Both the position numbers and the translations under genes were made by a program. A model generated the notes under the pieces. That model saw nothing but the letters and a program-made list of their open reading frames with translations, searched no databases and was not told where the DNA came from. 64,000 nucleotides of DNA, taken from Sphaerosporella brunnea (taxonomy: Eukaryota > Ascomycota > Pezizomycetes > Pezizales > Pyronemataceae). Shown here piece after piece: positions 52,465 through 63,505 of this stretch. The stretch spans positions 124,001 to 188,000 of the forward strand of contig VXIS01000055.1 in NCBI GenBank assembly GCA_008704415.1, given 5' to 3'. Within the stretch, counting starts at the first letter, position 1, and the number at the start of each line of letters is the position of its first letter.

Positions 52465-53822
52465 ATGTCTAACTTCAACAAAGCCATCATTCTGGTTCGC
52501 TGCTGCAGCTAGCTCCCCACTATTGATTGCTGACCGATAAACTCCAGGTCGGCGGTCCGTCCAGGGGCACCCGTTTCCGTCCTCTTTCTCTCGACCTGCC
52601 AAAGGTACCAGCCCCCCTTCTCCCCCCACCTCGCCTTTGCAACCGTTAACACCCCGACCAGCCCCTCTTCGAAGTCGCCGGCCACCCCCTAATCTGGCAC
52701 CCTCTCTGCGCGATCGCCAAAGTCCCGAGCATCAAGGAAGTAATCCTGATCGGTTACTATGACGAGAGCGTATTCGCTCCCTCGATCCGCACCTGGGCGC
52801 TCGGATTCCCGAACCTTAAGATCAGCTATCTGCGCGAGTACACCGCGCTGGGCACGGCGGGAGGTCTGTACCACTTCCGCGATGCGATCCTGAAGGGCAA
52901 CCCGAAGCGCATCTTCGTGCTGAACGCGGACGTCTGCTGCTCGTTCCCGCTGAAGGAGATGCTGGAGGTGTTCGAGGAGAAAGAAGCGGAGGCGGTTCTT
53001 TTGGGCACTAGAGTGCAGGGCGACGCCGCCCAGCGCTTCGGCTGCATCGTCTCCGACGCCGTCACGCAGAAGGTCCGGCACTACGTCGAGAAGCCGGAGG
53101 GCCACATCTCAAACCTGATCAACTGCGGCGTGTACCTCTTCAGCAGCAGCGTGTTCTCTCTGATCCGCACAGCCATGGACGCGAAGGCTGACCGGCTGGC
53201 CTCGGACCCCACCATCGACCCCACCGATGGCGACTCCTCGTCCGTGCTGCGGCTGGAACAAGACATCCTCGGTCCGCTCGCGGACTCGCGCCGCTTCTTC
53301 GTCTACGAAACCCGCGACTTCTGGCGGCAGATCAAGACCGCCGGTTCCGCCGTGCCCGCAAACGCCCTGTACCTAACCAAGGCCTGGCAAAGCGGCAGCG
53401 AAGAGCTGGCGAAGCCCTCGGCCAACATCGTCCCGCCGGTGTACATCCACCCGACCGCCACCGTCGATCCCACCGCAAAGCTGGGTCCCAACGTCTCGAT
53501 CGGCCCCAATGCGGTCATCGGCGCCGGCGCCAGAATCAAGGACTCGATCGTTCTCGAGGAGGCAGAGATCAAGCACGACGCCTGCGTGCTCTACAGCATC
53601 ATCGGCTGGCAGAGCAAGGTCGGCGCCTGGAGCCGTGTCGAGGGCACTCCCATGGCCGTCACCGAGCACTCCACCACGGTCGTCAAGAACGGCGTCAAGG
53701 TCCAGAGCGTCAGCATCCTCTCGCGCGAGTGCAAGGTCGGCGACGAGGTCAGAGTGTGGAATTGTGTCTGCCTGCCCTACAAGGAGTTGAAGCGTGATGT
53801 CACAAACGAGGTTATCATGTAA
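52465..53822 (+). CDS. GDP-mannose pyrophosphorylase, alpha-type (GMPPA-like)
   Basis: Exons 52465-52494, 52548-52604 and 52662-53822; 415 residues. The two introns (53 and 57 bp) are needed to build the nucleotide-binding loop KAIILVGGPSRGTRFRPLSL DLPKPLF (space added). The Rossmann-like nucleotidyltransferase domain continues with GYYDES, LREYTALGTAGGLYHFRD and the metal-site Asp in FVLNADVCCSFPL. The C-terminal 120 residues form a left-handed beta-helix of hexapeptide type (VDPTAKLGPNVSIGPNAVIG), ending EVIM. The GGP-x-[KR]-GTRFRPLSL form of the loop and the length of 415 point to the GMPPA class; in animals GMPPA is the regulatory partner of the GDP-mannose-forming enzyme, while yeast has only the shorter Psa1 type. 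First donor GTTCGC. Confidence 0.92.
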
Positions 53823-54137
53823 GAGGCAGGGACAAAATTATGGGGTTGATTATTAGCAGGGGAGGCTGCTGTGCTTTAATTGTTGCTGTTGCTGCTGTTG
53901 CTTTTTACCTTTTGCGTGTAGATATCTCCATCTGCAAGCGGGCGTAGTGGTAGAAGAAGCCATACTACATGCGGTAGAGTCATGAATGCCAAGGGTTGTT
54001 TATTTACAATAACACCCGTCAAAACCAAAACCTCACAATTACTCTTCCTCCTTCCCAGCAAGAAAGAAAGACACAATTTGTAAAAGCAGTGCCCTGCCTA
54101 CAAAGGGAGCGATTTGTAAAAAGATGTGCCCTAGCTA
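53823..54137. other. Convergent 3' region
   Basis: Between the stops of the pyrophosphorylase (plus) and RAP1 (minus). A TTGTTGCTG-rich stretch lies at 53879-53900. No gene. Confidence 0.5.
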
Positions 54138-56442
54138 CTAGAAAGTATATCTCGCCTTGCCCTTCCCCTTATCCAGTTTGGCCGGTTGCGATTCGGTCTT
54201 CTTCCACGCCTCCAAAAACACGACTCTCCGAGCCCAATCCTCCTTGCGCTTTCCAATCTCCTCGATGGCCTTGGTGCTTTCGACGAGCACTTCATCCTCA
54301 TCCTCAGTCCAGATGCCGGGCAGATCCGGCAGCGGCTCGCCGCGCATGTCCGCCACGAGCACCTTCTCCATCAGCTCAATGTCGGCCGAGGTGCGTTCGA
54401 GCGCCCAGCGGATGCGCGAGTTGGATGCGGTGGGGAATTTACGCTTGAGCTCCATTATGTCGACGAGGATTCTCGGCAACTCGTGAGGAGAGGAACTGGA
54501 GCGTGGGGGGTTATGAGGCTCCTCCTCGTCCTCTTCTTCGTCTGGTTCCTCTTTTCGGCTCTTCTTCTGCTCTTTTCCTTTGGGCTTCACGGCTTGTTTT
54601 TGCGAGCGCGAATAGGAGGGTGGCGGAGAGCTCGGCCGCTGCTTCTGTGGAACCGGAGAGGAAGGCAGCGCCGGGATCATAAGCTCTGGATCTATATCTT
54701 CCTCCTCCGACCCAGAAAAGGACGGCGAGGATGAGATCACTATACTCGGATCTGGTGGTTCCACAGGAGACATTGAGCCCAACAGCTCGGGAGATGGCTC
54801 CCGCCGCCGCGCTTGTTTTGCCGGTGGAGGCTGCTCCGGGGTTGACGGTATTTCTTGTGTAAGGTGGTGCCCAGACGACATGCGCTTCCGCTTGATAGTT
54901 TTCTTGGGGGTTCTAGGGGGGGACTGGGCTCTGGGTGTTGCTGATACTGGCGCGGAGGGTCTGGCGCTCGTCGGAGTGTTGCGGCTGCTCTGTGCCACTT
55001 CTGCACGCCAACGAGGTGTCATAGGCGGTGGTTGTTTTGGAGTCGTACTAATTTTAGTGGACACGGGCATACTGACGCGTTGCTTTGCCTGTGCTGGCTG
55101 TGGTGGTATGTGAGATGATTCTGACATCGAAGGTTTGGGAGGCGGTTTGGCGGGTTCAGATGCGTCCTTGCTCTCTAGTTTCGGCAGTACGTCCGAATAA
55201 TAATGCTTGCGCCATTGAGAAGCTGGATGGTGGGGATACTGAACTAACATGTTAATCGCCATATAGCGAGCGGCAGTGTTCTACTTACCTTTTCATAGAG
55301 TTGTTCCCAAACTTCCAAAGGATCATCCGCATTTTCAACAGTTTGATGGTACCGCCTAAGTATCCTATCATCGCGTTCTGTGAACTCATTCCCATTTTTG
55401 ACCGGCAGCCTCTGTTGAGGCAATGCTCTTCCAGGCAGATGAGGCTTCGACGTCGCAGTCGTAACCACTTTCTGCCGAGGTTCCTGCTTGGCAAATCCCG
55501 CCTCTTCCTCGCCCTCCTCCTCCTCTTCGTCCTCCTCCTCCTCTTCCTCCTCCGCACCGCTTTTGACCCGCGGCCTCTGTTGAGGAGGCAATGGTCTTCC
55601 AGGCAGGGGAGGCCTCGACCTCGCAGCCGTAACCACTTTCTGCCGAGGCTCCTGCCTGGCAAATCCCGCCTCCTCCTCATCCACGCCTCTCTTTATCCTA
55701 GACTCCTTCTCAAGCTGGCGAAGACAGTGCTCAGGGTCCGGAAATATCTTAGCATAGTGATCGACCCATCGTGAACGCCAGCCGTGATAGCTATGGGAGG
55801 GGTGCTCATTCGCAATTTCTTGATATATTTTGTTACCACTCAGGTGAGTGCCCTGTCTCGAGAGAGTGCGCATGAGGAGTAAGTCTTCATCACGAGTAAA
55901 GCGGTTTCTCCTAGTTATATAGATTAGCGTATTAGGACCCTCTCTGCATTGTAGCCAACATAAACTACCCTTTGGTCGTAGTCTGAGGGATTTTCGCGGG
56001 CCGTGGACCCCGATTCAAAGGAGTGCCGGTGGTTTCGCGGCGTGATGCTGGAGGAGAATGTTCGACACGATATTTCTCTAGATTTTCAAGCCGGCCTTTC
56101 CTGATGGATTCCTGGACGAACATGTAGGAATGCATGGGTCTGTCTGTGTCAATCGGGGCCCACTGTTTCAAAACATTCGAGGCTGGGAGGTACTACATGT
56201 TTCCCGCAACAGGAGGCGGCCGTCTAGGATCGACGATGAAGACATCGGCATCGCGTTCACTCAAGCATATCTTTCCTCCATTGGTCTGGGCTGTGTTAGC
56301 GTAGCTTGCGAAGGGCGGGTTGCATCGTAGGTCATACCCTGATTTGTTCGAACAGGGCTTTCCGATCAGGCACGATAAGCGAGAGAAAGAAGGCCATGTC
56401 TTGGAACAAGGGATTGGTCCCCTCCTGCGTTTTGGTGACCAT
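54138..56442 (-). CDS. RAP1: Telomere protein RAP1 homologue (BRCT, two Myb, RCT)
   Basis: Five exons on the minus strand: 56442-56338, 56285-56211, 56162-55969, 55910-55289, 55238-54138; 698 residues. N-terminal BRCT (residues 12-95: LFQDMAFFLSLIVPDRKALF, TNGGKICLSERDADVFIVDP, HSYMFVQESIRKGRL). Myb 1 at about 126-185 (NRFTRDEDLLLMRTLSRQG, GNKIYQEIANEHPSHSYHGW). Myb-like 2 at about 305-355 (FTERDDRILRRYHQTVENAD, YPHHPASQWRKHYY). The C-terminal 100 residues match the RCT domain (DIELMEKVLVADMRGEPLPD, LPGIWTEDEDEVL). Between them lie Glu-rich and Pro-rich linkers, including a near-repeat QEPRQKVVT...PLPGR. RAP1 joins the shelterin-like complex at telomeres and regulates subtelomeric genes. Intron 2 (48 bp, weak donor GTTGCG) is inferred because reading through meets an in-frame TAG at 56195-56193. 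Confidence 0.87.
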
Positions 56443-56788
56443 CGTGCGAAAAATCTGAGGTGGTGCGAGGGGGGGCGAGGTCGGGACGCGGCGGGGCGAG
56501 AAGTGCGATGGCCGCCGATGAAGTTGACGCGACGCGTCAAGCGAGCTGACCCTAACCCCGCATCCGTCATCACTCGTCTTGAACAGAACAAGCCCGTCAG
56601 CAAAATACACGACCTTGTCAGCAATCCGGTATAGGACAGATTTCTCGGAATCCCCTTCGATTTCCGCGTATCTCTCTCGTCCTTACAGCTAAGCAGATGT
56701 ACTGCCCTTACGCGCGTCGAGAGCCCCCGCATATACTCAACTAGCCGCTTGCTCCCCGCGATCCTCTTCGGAAAGCCACCATTAAACG

Positions 56789-58015
56789 ATGAGTCTAGTA
56801 CGGCAGCTCGCCCTGGCTGTTCTGGCCATTTCTTTCTTTACGGGCATCGCGCTATTCGGCCAGCTCCCGAGCCTACGGTTTCGTTGCCCGCAATCCTCTG
56901 CTTCTCGATACCAGCGGTGCTGACTGCCGGTACTAAACGAAAGGAGAACACCCATCGGATACCTCCACCGTCTTCTCCGTTACAACCTCCCCGCTTCACT
57001 CCGGGTCCTAGACCAGAAGCTCACAAATGGCGCTCTCACTCCGCTCCTCCACAGATGCGGCAACTACCTGATGAACGAGCCACACCCGCTGGTGATGATG
57101 TTTTACATCGTCCTGGTCACCGGCGGCATCTGGATGTTCCTGCACTCGGGCTGGCACTTCCTTTCGGCACAGTCCCAGCAGCTTGTGGCGCTGGTTGTGC
57201 CGCTGCCTTACATCACTCTATATTTTGTGGCCACGAGCGACCCAGGAATAATCACCCCGCAAAACCACAAATCAGCACTCCGAATGTATCCCTATAACCG
57301 CATCATTTTCTCCACTACCGCCCCGCCCTGCCGCACGTGCCACCTCCAAAAGCCAGCGCGCAGTAAGCACTGCAGTATCTGCAAAGCCTGCGTCGCTAAA
57401 CACGATCACCACTGCATTTGGGTCAACAACTGCATTGGACTCAACAACACACGGCACTTTTTGGCGTTCCTGATGGCTACCAATATACTCCTCTCCTGTG
57501 GGGTGGTGCTATGCTTTGGGATCTTGCAGACTGTGCTCCAAATAAACGGGATCGATCTGCGCAGGCTCCGGGTGGCAGGCTGGACCGAGTGGATCGTCTA
57601 CATGGGTGCTGCCATCCTAGAGGAAGTCCACGTCGGCGCTGTATTTTTGCTGTGTGTTTTGTGCGGGATTTTGAGCTTTGTATTCACAGCTTACCATCTC
57701 TACCTAGTCTGGGCTGGCACTACAACCAACGAGACGACTAAATGGGCAGACTTGATGGAGGATATTAAGGATGGGATGATTTTCAAGACGGACGTGGCGG
57801 AGGACTGTGCTGAAGAGCAAGCTGAGGGGAAGGCAGTAGAATGGCCGAGAACGTCCAGGCAGAGTTTGTATCGCATCAAGGAGGGAAATACGGGGGATCT
57901 TCCAAGGGGCGTAGTCTGGTTCCGCGTACAGAGCCTGGCAGAGGTGGATAATGTGTATGATCTCGGTGGGTGGAGTAACTTGATGGATGTGGTATTTCCA
58001 AAGAAGTTGGCGTAG
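56789..58015 (+). CDS. SWF1: Palmitoyltransferase SWF1 (DHHC type)
   Basis: Exons 56789-56877 and 56944-58015; 386 residues. The intron (66 bp, donor GTTTCG, branch ACTAAAC, acceptor GAAAG) joins QLPSLR to RTPIGYLHRLLRYNLP in phase. Four membrane helices: residues 5-25, around 80-100, 105-125, and a pair after the catalytic domain. The cysteine-rich domain reads CRTCHLQKPARSKHCSICKA and then CVAKHDHHCIWVNNCIG, with the DHHC motif at 184-187 and all zinc-binding Cys and His present. NTRHFLAFLMATN follows, and a TTNETTKW element stands where DHHC enzymes have TTxE. Yeast Swf1 resides in the ER and palmitoylates SNAREs such as Tlg1 near their membrane anchors. The start codon is 346 bp from that of RAP1, and the two genes are divergent. 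Confidence 0.92.
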
Positions 58016-58493
58016 TATACATCGCTATACAGACGGCATTTAGCATTATTTTTGGAGGGCAGTTAGTTGTAGCGGCCCTCCAAATCGAAGGGACAGTCAG
58101 TTGAATGCAACGTACTGCAACTCCTTCTTTCCCTTGACTCATCGCCCGTGGCTGTTGCTGGACTAACTTTACTAGGTGGAAGCCAATTATACAATTTTGA
58201 CTCTAGGAACACACAGGGTCCTCCACTTTTCTATCATGCGCTTCAAATAGCTGCTATATTCGAGCCTTGCTATCTGAAGCGTCCACACATACACCAGATC
58301 GAAGAAGCAGGCAGTGAAAACCAAAGCCTGAAGTTGAAAACTCCAATCTCTCAGCATGCATAAACAAACTTCATCATGACTCTCAATACACCATAAAAAT
58401 ATACCTTCCAAAGCGTCCCGCGCCCTTCTCCCTACAATCCACCGCTTACCTACCCGTATCTACTCACCGATCCGGAGACAGGCCCAACAAACA
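58016..58493. other. 3' region of SWF1, no supported gene
   Basis: No gene is seen; short frames without motif. Probably the 3' UTR of SWF1 and unassigned DNA. Confidence 0.4.
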
Positions 58494-58685
58494 ATGGCCG
58501 TCAGCAAAAGGGTCCGCAAGTTCCTGCAAGCACTTCTGCATCCCCGCCATCATCGCCATGAAAAAGCGGAGCAGGAAAGAAGAAGGCTGAAATTGGTATA
58601 TGGGTTTTCGGCGCTCGACGATAATGCGTCCCCCGCGGTTAGGGCGTATGTCGGAAAGCTGGCTTGGGCTTGGGGGGAGATTTGA
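58494..58685 (+). CDS. Possible small basic protein, 63 residues
   Basis: ATG in good context (ACAATGG). The protein begins MAVSKRVRKFLQALLHPRHH and is basic at the N-terminus, with an AVRAYVGKLAWAWGEI end. No introns and no family recognised. A GGA-rich run follows the stop. Could be chance. Confidence 0.25.
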   Translation: MAVSKRVRKFLQALLHPRHHRHEKAEQERRRLKLVYGFSALDDNASPAVRAYVGKLAWAWGEI

Positions 58686-59130
58686 TCGGGATCACGGCCG
58701 GAGGAGGAGGAGGAGGAGGAGGTGGGTTAGGAGGTGTCGCTTTTTGAATCATTGCGAGGTGGCTTTGCTGAGGCCAGCTTTTGCGAGGTTGTTGCCTTTT
58801 TTGGACGTCCATGACCTTATTTGTAGGTGAGGCTTTTGCGCCAGAGTTCGTTTCCTGTGGCGGCTCTCGGTGATTAATGGAGATTACCCATGCAGTGCTA
58901 CCACTTTCGTGGGTCGGACAGCCTCCAATGAAACCACAGCAGAATAATACTTGATATTTTCAGGTCGACTTGGGAAACCGCTTTTGAGCTAACATATTTC
59001 TGAATCGTCGCAATAACTCGTAACGCTGGCTAACATTACTGTCGCCCATTTCGTCTATACTATAGGAGTTCGGTGAGGACCTAAGCTGGGCACCATTAGG
59101 TATTTGCTGGTGTCGATGGTAAGTGCAGGT
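58686..59130. other. Spacer before the SINE copy
   Basis: Contains a GGA-repeat run at 58700-58722. No gene is supported. Confidence 0.35.
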
Positions 59131-59134
59131 TGAA

Positions 59135-59410
59135 GCGCTTCACACCGGTACAAACTGCTTGGAAGAATTGGCACCCCTCCCACAACTGGGGTGCACCGGT
59201 TCGATTCCTGGGGCATCTTCGCCGCCCCTTGTACGGCTGGGGGTGGAAGGTTTGTTTGCGATTTTCTGAGTCCTCTCTCTCCTTCGTTCTTTCTTTTTGT
59301 TTTTTCTCTTTTTTCTAAGCCAGCAAGTCATCGAGATCTTTTTTCTTGAGCTTTCTTTGGGCAGATAGATGGTATGCGAGCGAGTGATAGCTTGTGCCCA
59401 CATGCTTTCA
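59135..59410 (+). repeat. tRNA-like SINE repeat, copy 5
   Basis: The head at 59135-59215 has a damaged A-box region (CACCGGTACAAACTGCTTGG) but an intact B box GGTTCGATTCC. The block TACGGCTGGGGGTGGAAGGT, the T-rich tract, TAGTAAGCCAGCAAG-like and GCGAGCGAGTGATAGCTTGT segments follow in the usual order. It lies 100 bp left of a LINE insertion. Confidence 0.7.
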
Positions 59411-59523
59411 CCGTCATCCCAGCAAAGCTTACAAGGAATACTGTAACGTTCAGCGTGAACAATACAGGCCCCTCGGATGACCGGCGTTTTTGAAAGTACG
59501 GTACCTGGATGACTGGATAATTG

Positions 59524-60585
59524 GCTTTGTTTGTTTGCAATCAGGTTTATTGTCTGTATGCGATCGCGAACGATCATGACAGACCCGCTACACATCCCCG
59601 CCCCTATCCTGTTCGCCCTCTTATTGATGATATCTCATGGGTCGACTGCGGCCACCCAACTGCCAGAAAGGAAAAGTGTAAAAGAGGACAAAGCAAAGAA
59701 AACAAGCCCGTAACAGCAGAAAAGAAAGCCATAGCCACCTGGGCCGAATCACTCCTCCCCCTCCGATTTCTCCTCAATGGATGATGACGAGTCATCTTCC
59801 TCTGCCATGGACTGTCCAACTTTTGTATCTCGCAAAAACTGCAAGATGTGCGGGGTGGTCTTCTCCCTGAAAAGCTCTGCAACTGACCGCCACCGCCACC
59901 CAAGGTGCTTCCACCCAAGCTCTTTCCCCACAGAGCGCCAAAGTAGGCGAATATGTGGAAGCCATCTGCCGCACTCCCTGAAGAGGTGCTGCCCAGTCTG
60001 CCGCTTGCCTGAATGGCAAAACCAACCCTCGTCAGAGTCCCTTTTACGAAGCTTCTCCTTGAGGTAAGGTGCCGTGATCGCATGCCCAGTAAGGAGTTGG
60101 TAGTACCGGGAAGCTAGCGCCTTTGTCTCTTTCTTGAGAGCTGGCCGAAAGCCAATCTTCTTTCGCGGAACACAGGATGCACGGAGGCTCGTGCTTTGAC
60201 GCATCCACTGCTTGGTGCCGTGGCCACGAGCTTCTGAGACCTTGCTCTTCAGGTGGGCCAAACTGGCCTGTCATAGAAGCGCTTCATTCGGGGCTCTAAT
60301 CGGGGACCATTCTGCATCATTTCTGCAAACTCGTTGCCTTCAACGCCGGCGTGTCCCGGGACCCACCGTAGTGTGAGGGAACATCCACGGTCGGTCAGTC
60401 CGCGGCTCCACTTGATGATGCGGCGAGCCATCCACTGGCCGGGGCCAATGGAGCCGCCCTTGCATCGCTCCAGTGCAGCTTGTGCATTAGCAAAGATGGT
60501 GTAGGCTTGGTCCCTTTCCGACCGTTGGTTAAAGCGATGGACGGCTCGAAAGATTGCGTAGACTCGTCGAAGACCTCCTTGTTGG
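59524..60585 (-). mobile_element. 5'-truncated LINE (family B), 1062 bp, 10-bp TSD
   Basis: Exact TGGATAATTG at 59514-59523 and 60586-60595. Minus-strand order from right to left: RNase H domain (RRVYAIFRAVHRF, YTIFANAQAALERC, LTLRWVPGHAGVEGNEFAE at 60560-60330), a one-base shift near 60255, then the knuckle region (YYQLLTGHAITAPYLKEKLR, GWFCHSGKRQTGQHLFRECG) to a stop at 59749, a 3' UTR, and the end GTTTATTGTCTG/CAATCAG with a TTTG run. The RNase H acidic residue of the GVEGNEFAE motif is present, though the usual terminal Asp is Glu. Truncated within RNase H; dead. Confidence 0.88.
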
Positions 60586-60595
60586 TGGATAATTG

Positions 60596-61364
60596 ACTAG
60601 TACAGAGGGAAATTACCTAAATTTTTAGAAGTACAAGCTGGTGAGATTGGCGGTGAGAGAAAGGGCAACTTGGAGTGAGAGGAAGTGTAAAGAAGAGCGG
60701 CGAGTGAGAACTTGGAGAAAATGTGCAGGACCGACCCTATCAGCGGCCCACTGGCATGAGGGCATGCCAAACACCTTTCTTGCTACCACCATGCTGACTC
60801 CGCCTTCAGAATTCTCCCCTAGAACCTGTTCCTCTATCTCAGCCGCCGAGTAGCTATCACGGCAAATTCGCTCCCACAGCTCTTCCATTAGGGAATCGCA
60901 ACGGGCTGGCTCAATACAGACCCGGATGCGATGAGCGGCAAGGAATCCAGCAAGTAGTCTGACCTACGGCAGTTCTTCAAGCCAATTTCAGGGGAGGGGT
61001 TCCATGAAAAATGTGAAGCGTGACGGAGGAGCGAAGGAGGGGCGACCAAGGTTCCTGGCAAAGGACGAGAAGAAAAATACCCGCCTGGAACAAGTTCGGA
61101 GCTCCGGGGGCAGTCCTAACATTCAGAAAGAAGCAGCGAGTGGTGGAAATCTAGCAAGGCGGACGGGATCCTTCACTGGAAAGAAAGTGCGAAAGAAGAT
61201 TCCCTCTCACTTCCCCGCCCTTTTTTTTTTTTTTTTTTTGACTCCATCCACCCTGGGATTGCCAATTTTCCTGTAGTAAACCAGATAGTTTAATCTGAAT
61301 TTCCACCTACTGTCAGCCATCCCCCCACGATTCCGCTCCACCTACTGTCATCCATCCCCCCACG
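60596..61364. other. Spacer upstream of the P-loop gene
   Basis: No gene is supported. A T run of 18 bases lies at 61223-61240. CCACCTACTGTCA and CCATCCCCCCACGAT occur twice just before the start codon (61305-61360), a direct repeat of about 37 bp in the promoter or 5' UTR. Confidence 0.45.
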
Positions 61365-62719
61365 ATGTCGCCTCCACCTCTCCCTCACCCGGAAGTGATT
61401 CAGCAATGGGGTCCCACGCAGTTTGCAGCCTTTCTGGCTCCCTGGATAGACCTCTGGGAATGGACTGAGCCCATGAGAAGCGACTTCGAGAGATCACGTC
61501 TTAATGGCGATCTATTTCTCCGCCTCGGAGCGACCGAACAGCGCGCGGCGTTGTACGAGAAGATGTTCACCAACTTCACCGCGGGACTGCAGTTGCATTT
61601 CTTGGCCGCCGATGTTCTCCAAATTGCCCAGTCTGAGAAAAACGCCGCCCGCGAAGCACAGCCCGAAGGTTTGTTCAGCGCCAGGAAGGATGCTTGAAGT
61701 CAAATATTAACGTTACGATAGGGAGGCGACGGTCCGGAACCGTATCTGCGGACATGGCCAGGATTCATTTGGAAAAGGCATCAGCTCTACACTCGTTGCT
61801 GTGGGCAAAGCCCGAGGTGCGAGGAACCATTATCCGGACGCGCAACATCTCGGTTCCGACATTCGGTGAGACAAATACCACGAACCTCATGCGATGTACC
61901 CATCTCGATCTCCGACCTTTGCTTGAGAAAATCCAGATAACCAGCATCGATGATGGTCTGTTGCCTTGCGCCACCAACAACATGCTTGTCCGGGTCGCGT
62001 ATGAAGAGGCATATCGTTTCTTGTGCGAACACGAACGTGACGCCGACTCCGACTCCAGGAACAAAATCAAGCGACGTAACGTTCTGGACAGGGCAGCCAT
62101 CATTACTGGTCACCCGGGAATAGGAAAGACCTGGCTCCTATCTTTCGTCCTCGTGCAACGTCTATTGAATGGTCAGAAGACGGTCGTTCAATACGCACCT
62201 GAAGATAGCGAGAACAAATGCGGTGTCTGCCACATTCTGTTCGACGGCCGAGGTGCAACAATCATTGATTCGCTGCGTGACGATCCGGACATTTGGGCAC
62301 TGTGCGACCGCAAGCCTCTGGATATCGCCGCCTGTATGGGCAAACACAACTGGTTTGTCGTTGTTGCTGAAGGCGATAACGTTGTGTATCAGCCCCAACT
62401 GGCTGTCCGACACTCGCGGCTGCACTTCTGCATCGGCTGCACACGTGATTATATACAAACAGATGCGTTTCTAAACCATCTTGTATTTATCTTGTGTCGC
62501 CGGATCCCGGACATCGAAGTACTCCTGCCCAACCGCATGTGGCTCGTATCAGCCTTTCACCCGCAGACTGATGGACAAACCGAACGGATCAATGCGGTCA
62601 TGGAGCAGTACCTCCGGGCATATGTCAACTACCTACAAGATGGGCCCATGTTAGAGACAGACCGCAGCGGTGGAGAGTCGCTATTGTCCCGCAGACCTGC
62701 GCAGTATTTAAAACGGTGA
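61365..62719 (+). CDS. P-loop NTPase (Crinkler/RHS-like) fused to a Ty3/gypsy integrase scrap
   Basis: Exons 61365-61668 and 61722-62719; 433 residues, intron 53 bp (GTTTGT...CGATAG). Residues 1-85 ([30 protein letters not shown]) look like a SAM-type helical domain. Residues 231-238 are the Walker A motif GHPGIGKT, followed by [33 protein letters not shown] and [13 protein letters not shown], the order seen in fungal Crinkler/RHS-type NTPases. From residue 376 or so the protein changes to [20 protein letters not shown] and [13 protein letters not shown], a piece of the integrase of Ty3/gypsy retrotransposons, and then to unmatched sequence and a stop. The native C-terminus is thus replaced. 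Whether the chimera is expressed is unknown. Confidence 0.7.
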
Positions 62720-62934
62720 GGACACGCCCAAAAAAAGCAAGCTGTCAAAGAGCTGAAAATACACGCCGCCGGTTTCTGTACTACTCTAGTTGATACAATG
62801 GTCGTCTCTATGCACAGCAATTTCGACAGCCCATCGGCTACACCACTGTCTTTGAGTTTTTGCACTTTGTGTGTTAGTTAATGTTGACGCACAATATAAT
62901 ATGTTATGTATCCTGTCGACCATATTGTAGTTAC
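62720..62934. other. Short spacer after the chimeric gene
   Basis: No motif; unassigned DNA that may still derive from the retrotransposon. Confidence 0.35.
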
Positions 62935-63176
62935 CAGCGCCCGGCCGACCAAACAAAAATTGATTTTCATCAACAACCCCAACTCCAAGTAACGGAGAGT
63001 CGTGTGAAAAGCTGGGCGAATAATGCTATCGTAGAAGGCCAGTTTTGGGGGGATTTTGGGGCTGTGATGTCCACAGTTTCGAGGTGTGGTCCCCTGAATA
63101 TATGCTCGTTTGCAGTATTGATGACCTTCAATTTCACTAAAAATCCGGGACACATCGGAGAAAACTCTCCAAGGTA
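62935..63176. repeat. Interspersed repeat, partner of 30895-31130
   Basis: Same blocks in the same order as the 30.9-kb copy (see there). On the minus strand a frame of 91 codons reads HHSPKIPPKLAFYDSIIRPA and TLRYLELGLLMKINF, possibly the coding part of an unknown element. Confidence 0.6.
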
Positions 63177-63239
63177 GATCTCCAGCTTTGTGCTCGGTCG
63201 TAAGTGATTGTGTTATGTTTTGGTACGTACCTACTTACC

Positions 63240-63505
63240 TACTTAAGCTACCTAGTAAGTACTTACTTAAGGCCGCTTTTGGAATGAGTGCGAGCTTTAA
63301 ACGGTAGCTAACGGCAGTCGGTTGCCACGCAAAGATCCCTGTCACCACATCAAAATTTAATACCAGATTCGCGGCTTTGTGAATGTGTCCTCTCTGGTGA
63401 ATTTCGTTCGGCTCCCGGTATGGTGTGCATTTACCAATTTCACCCACACCTCTCACAAAATATCCTACTGTTCTATTCGCGCCGTCAAGTCTCTTGTTTC
63501 TGAAT
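63240..63505. repeat. Diverged end of the 38.7-kb MITE family and TACT-rich repeats
   Basis: At 63427-63505 the order TTTCACCCACACCTCTCAC, TTCGCGCCGTCAAGTCTCTT and GTTTCTGAATTTATGC follows the right end of the MITE at 38719-38984 with about 15 % changes. No paired left end is clear. At 63228-63270 a run of ACCTACTTA/AGTACTTA words makes an imperfect inverted repeat. Confidence 0.5.

Noticed and set aside
56193..56195. RAP1 as a pseudogene because of the in-frame TAG
   Set aside because: A 48-bp in-phase GT-AG intron removes the stop and restores normal BRCT length, and all other exons are intact. I keep it as a finding to test.
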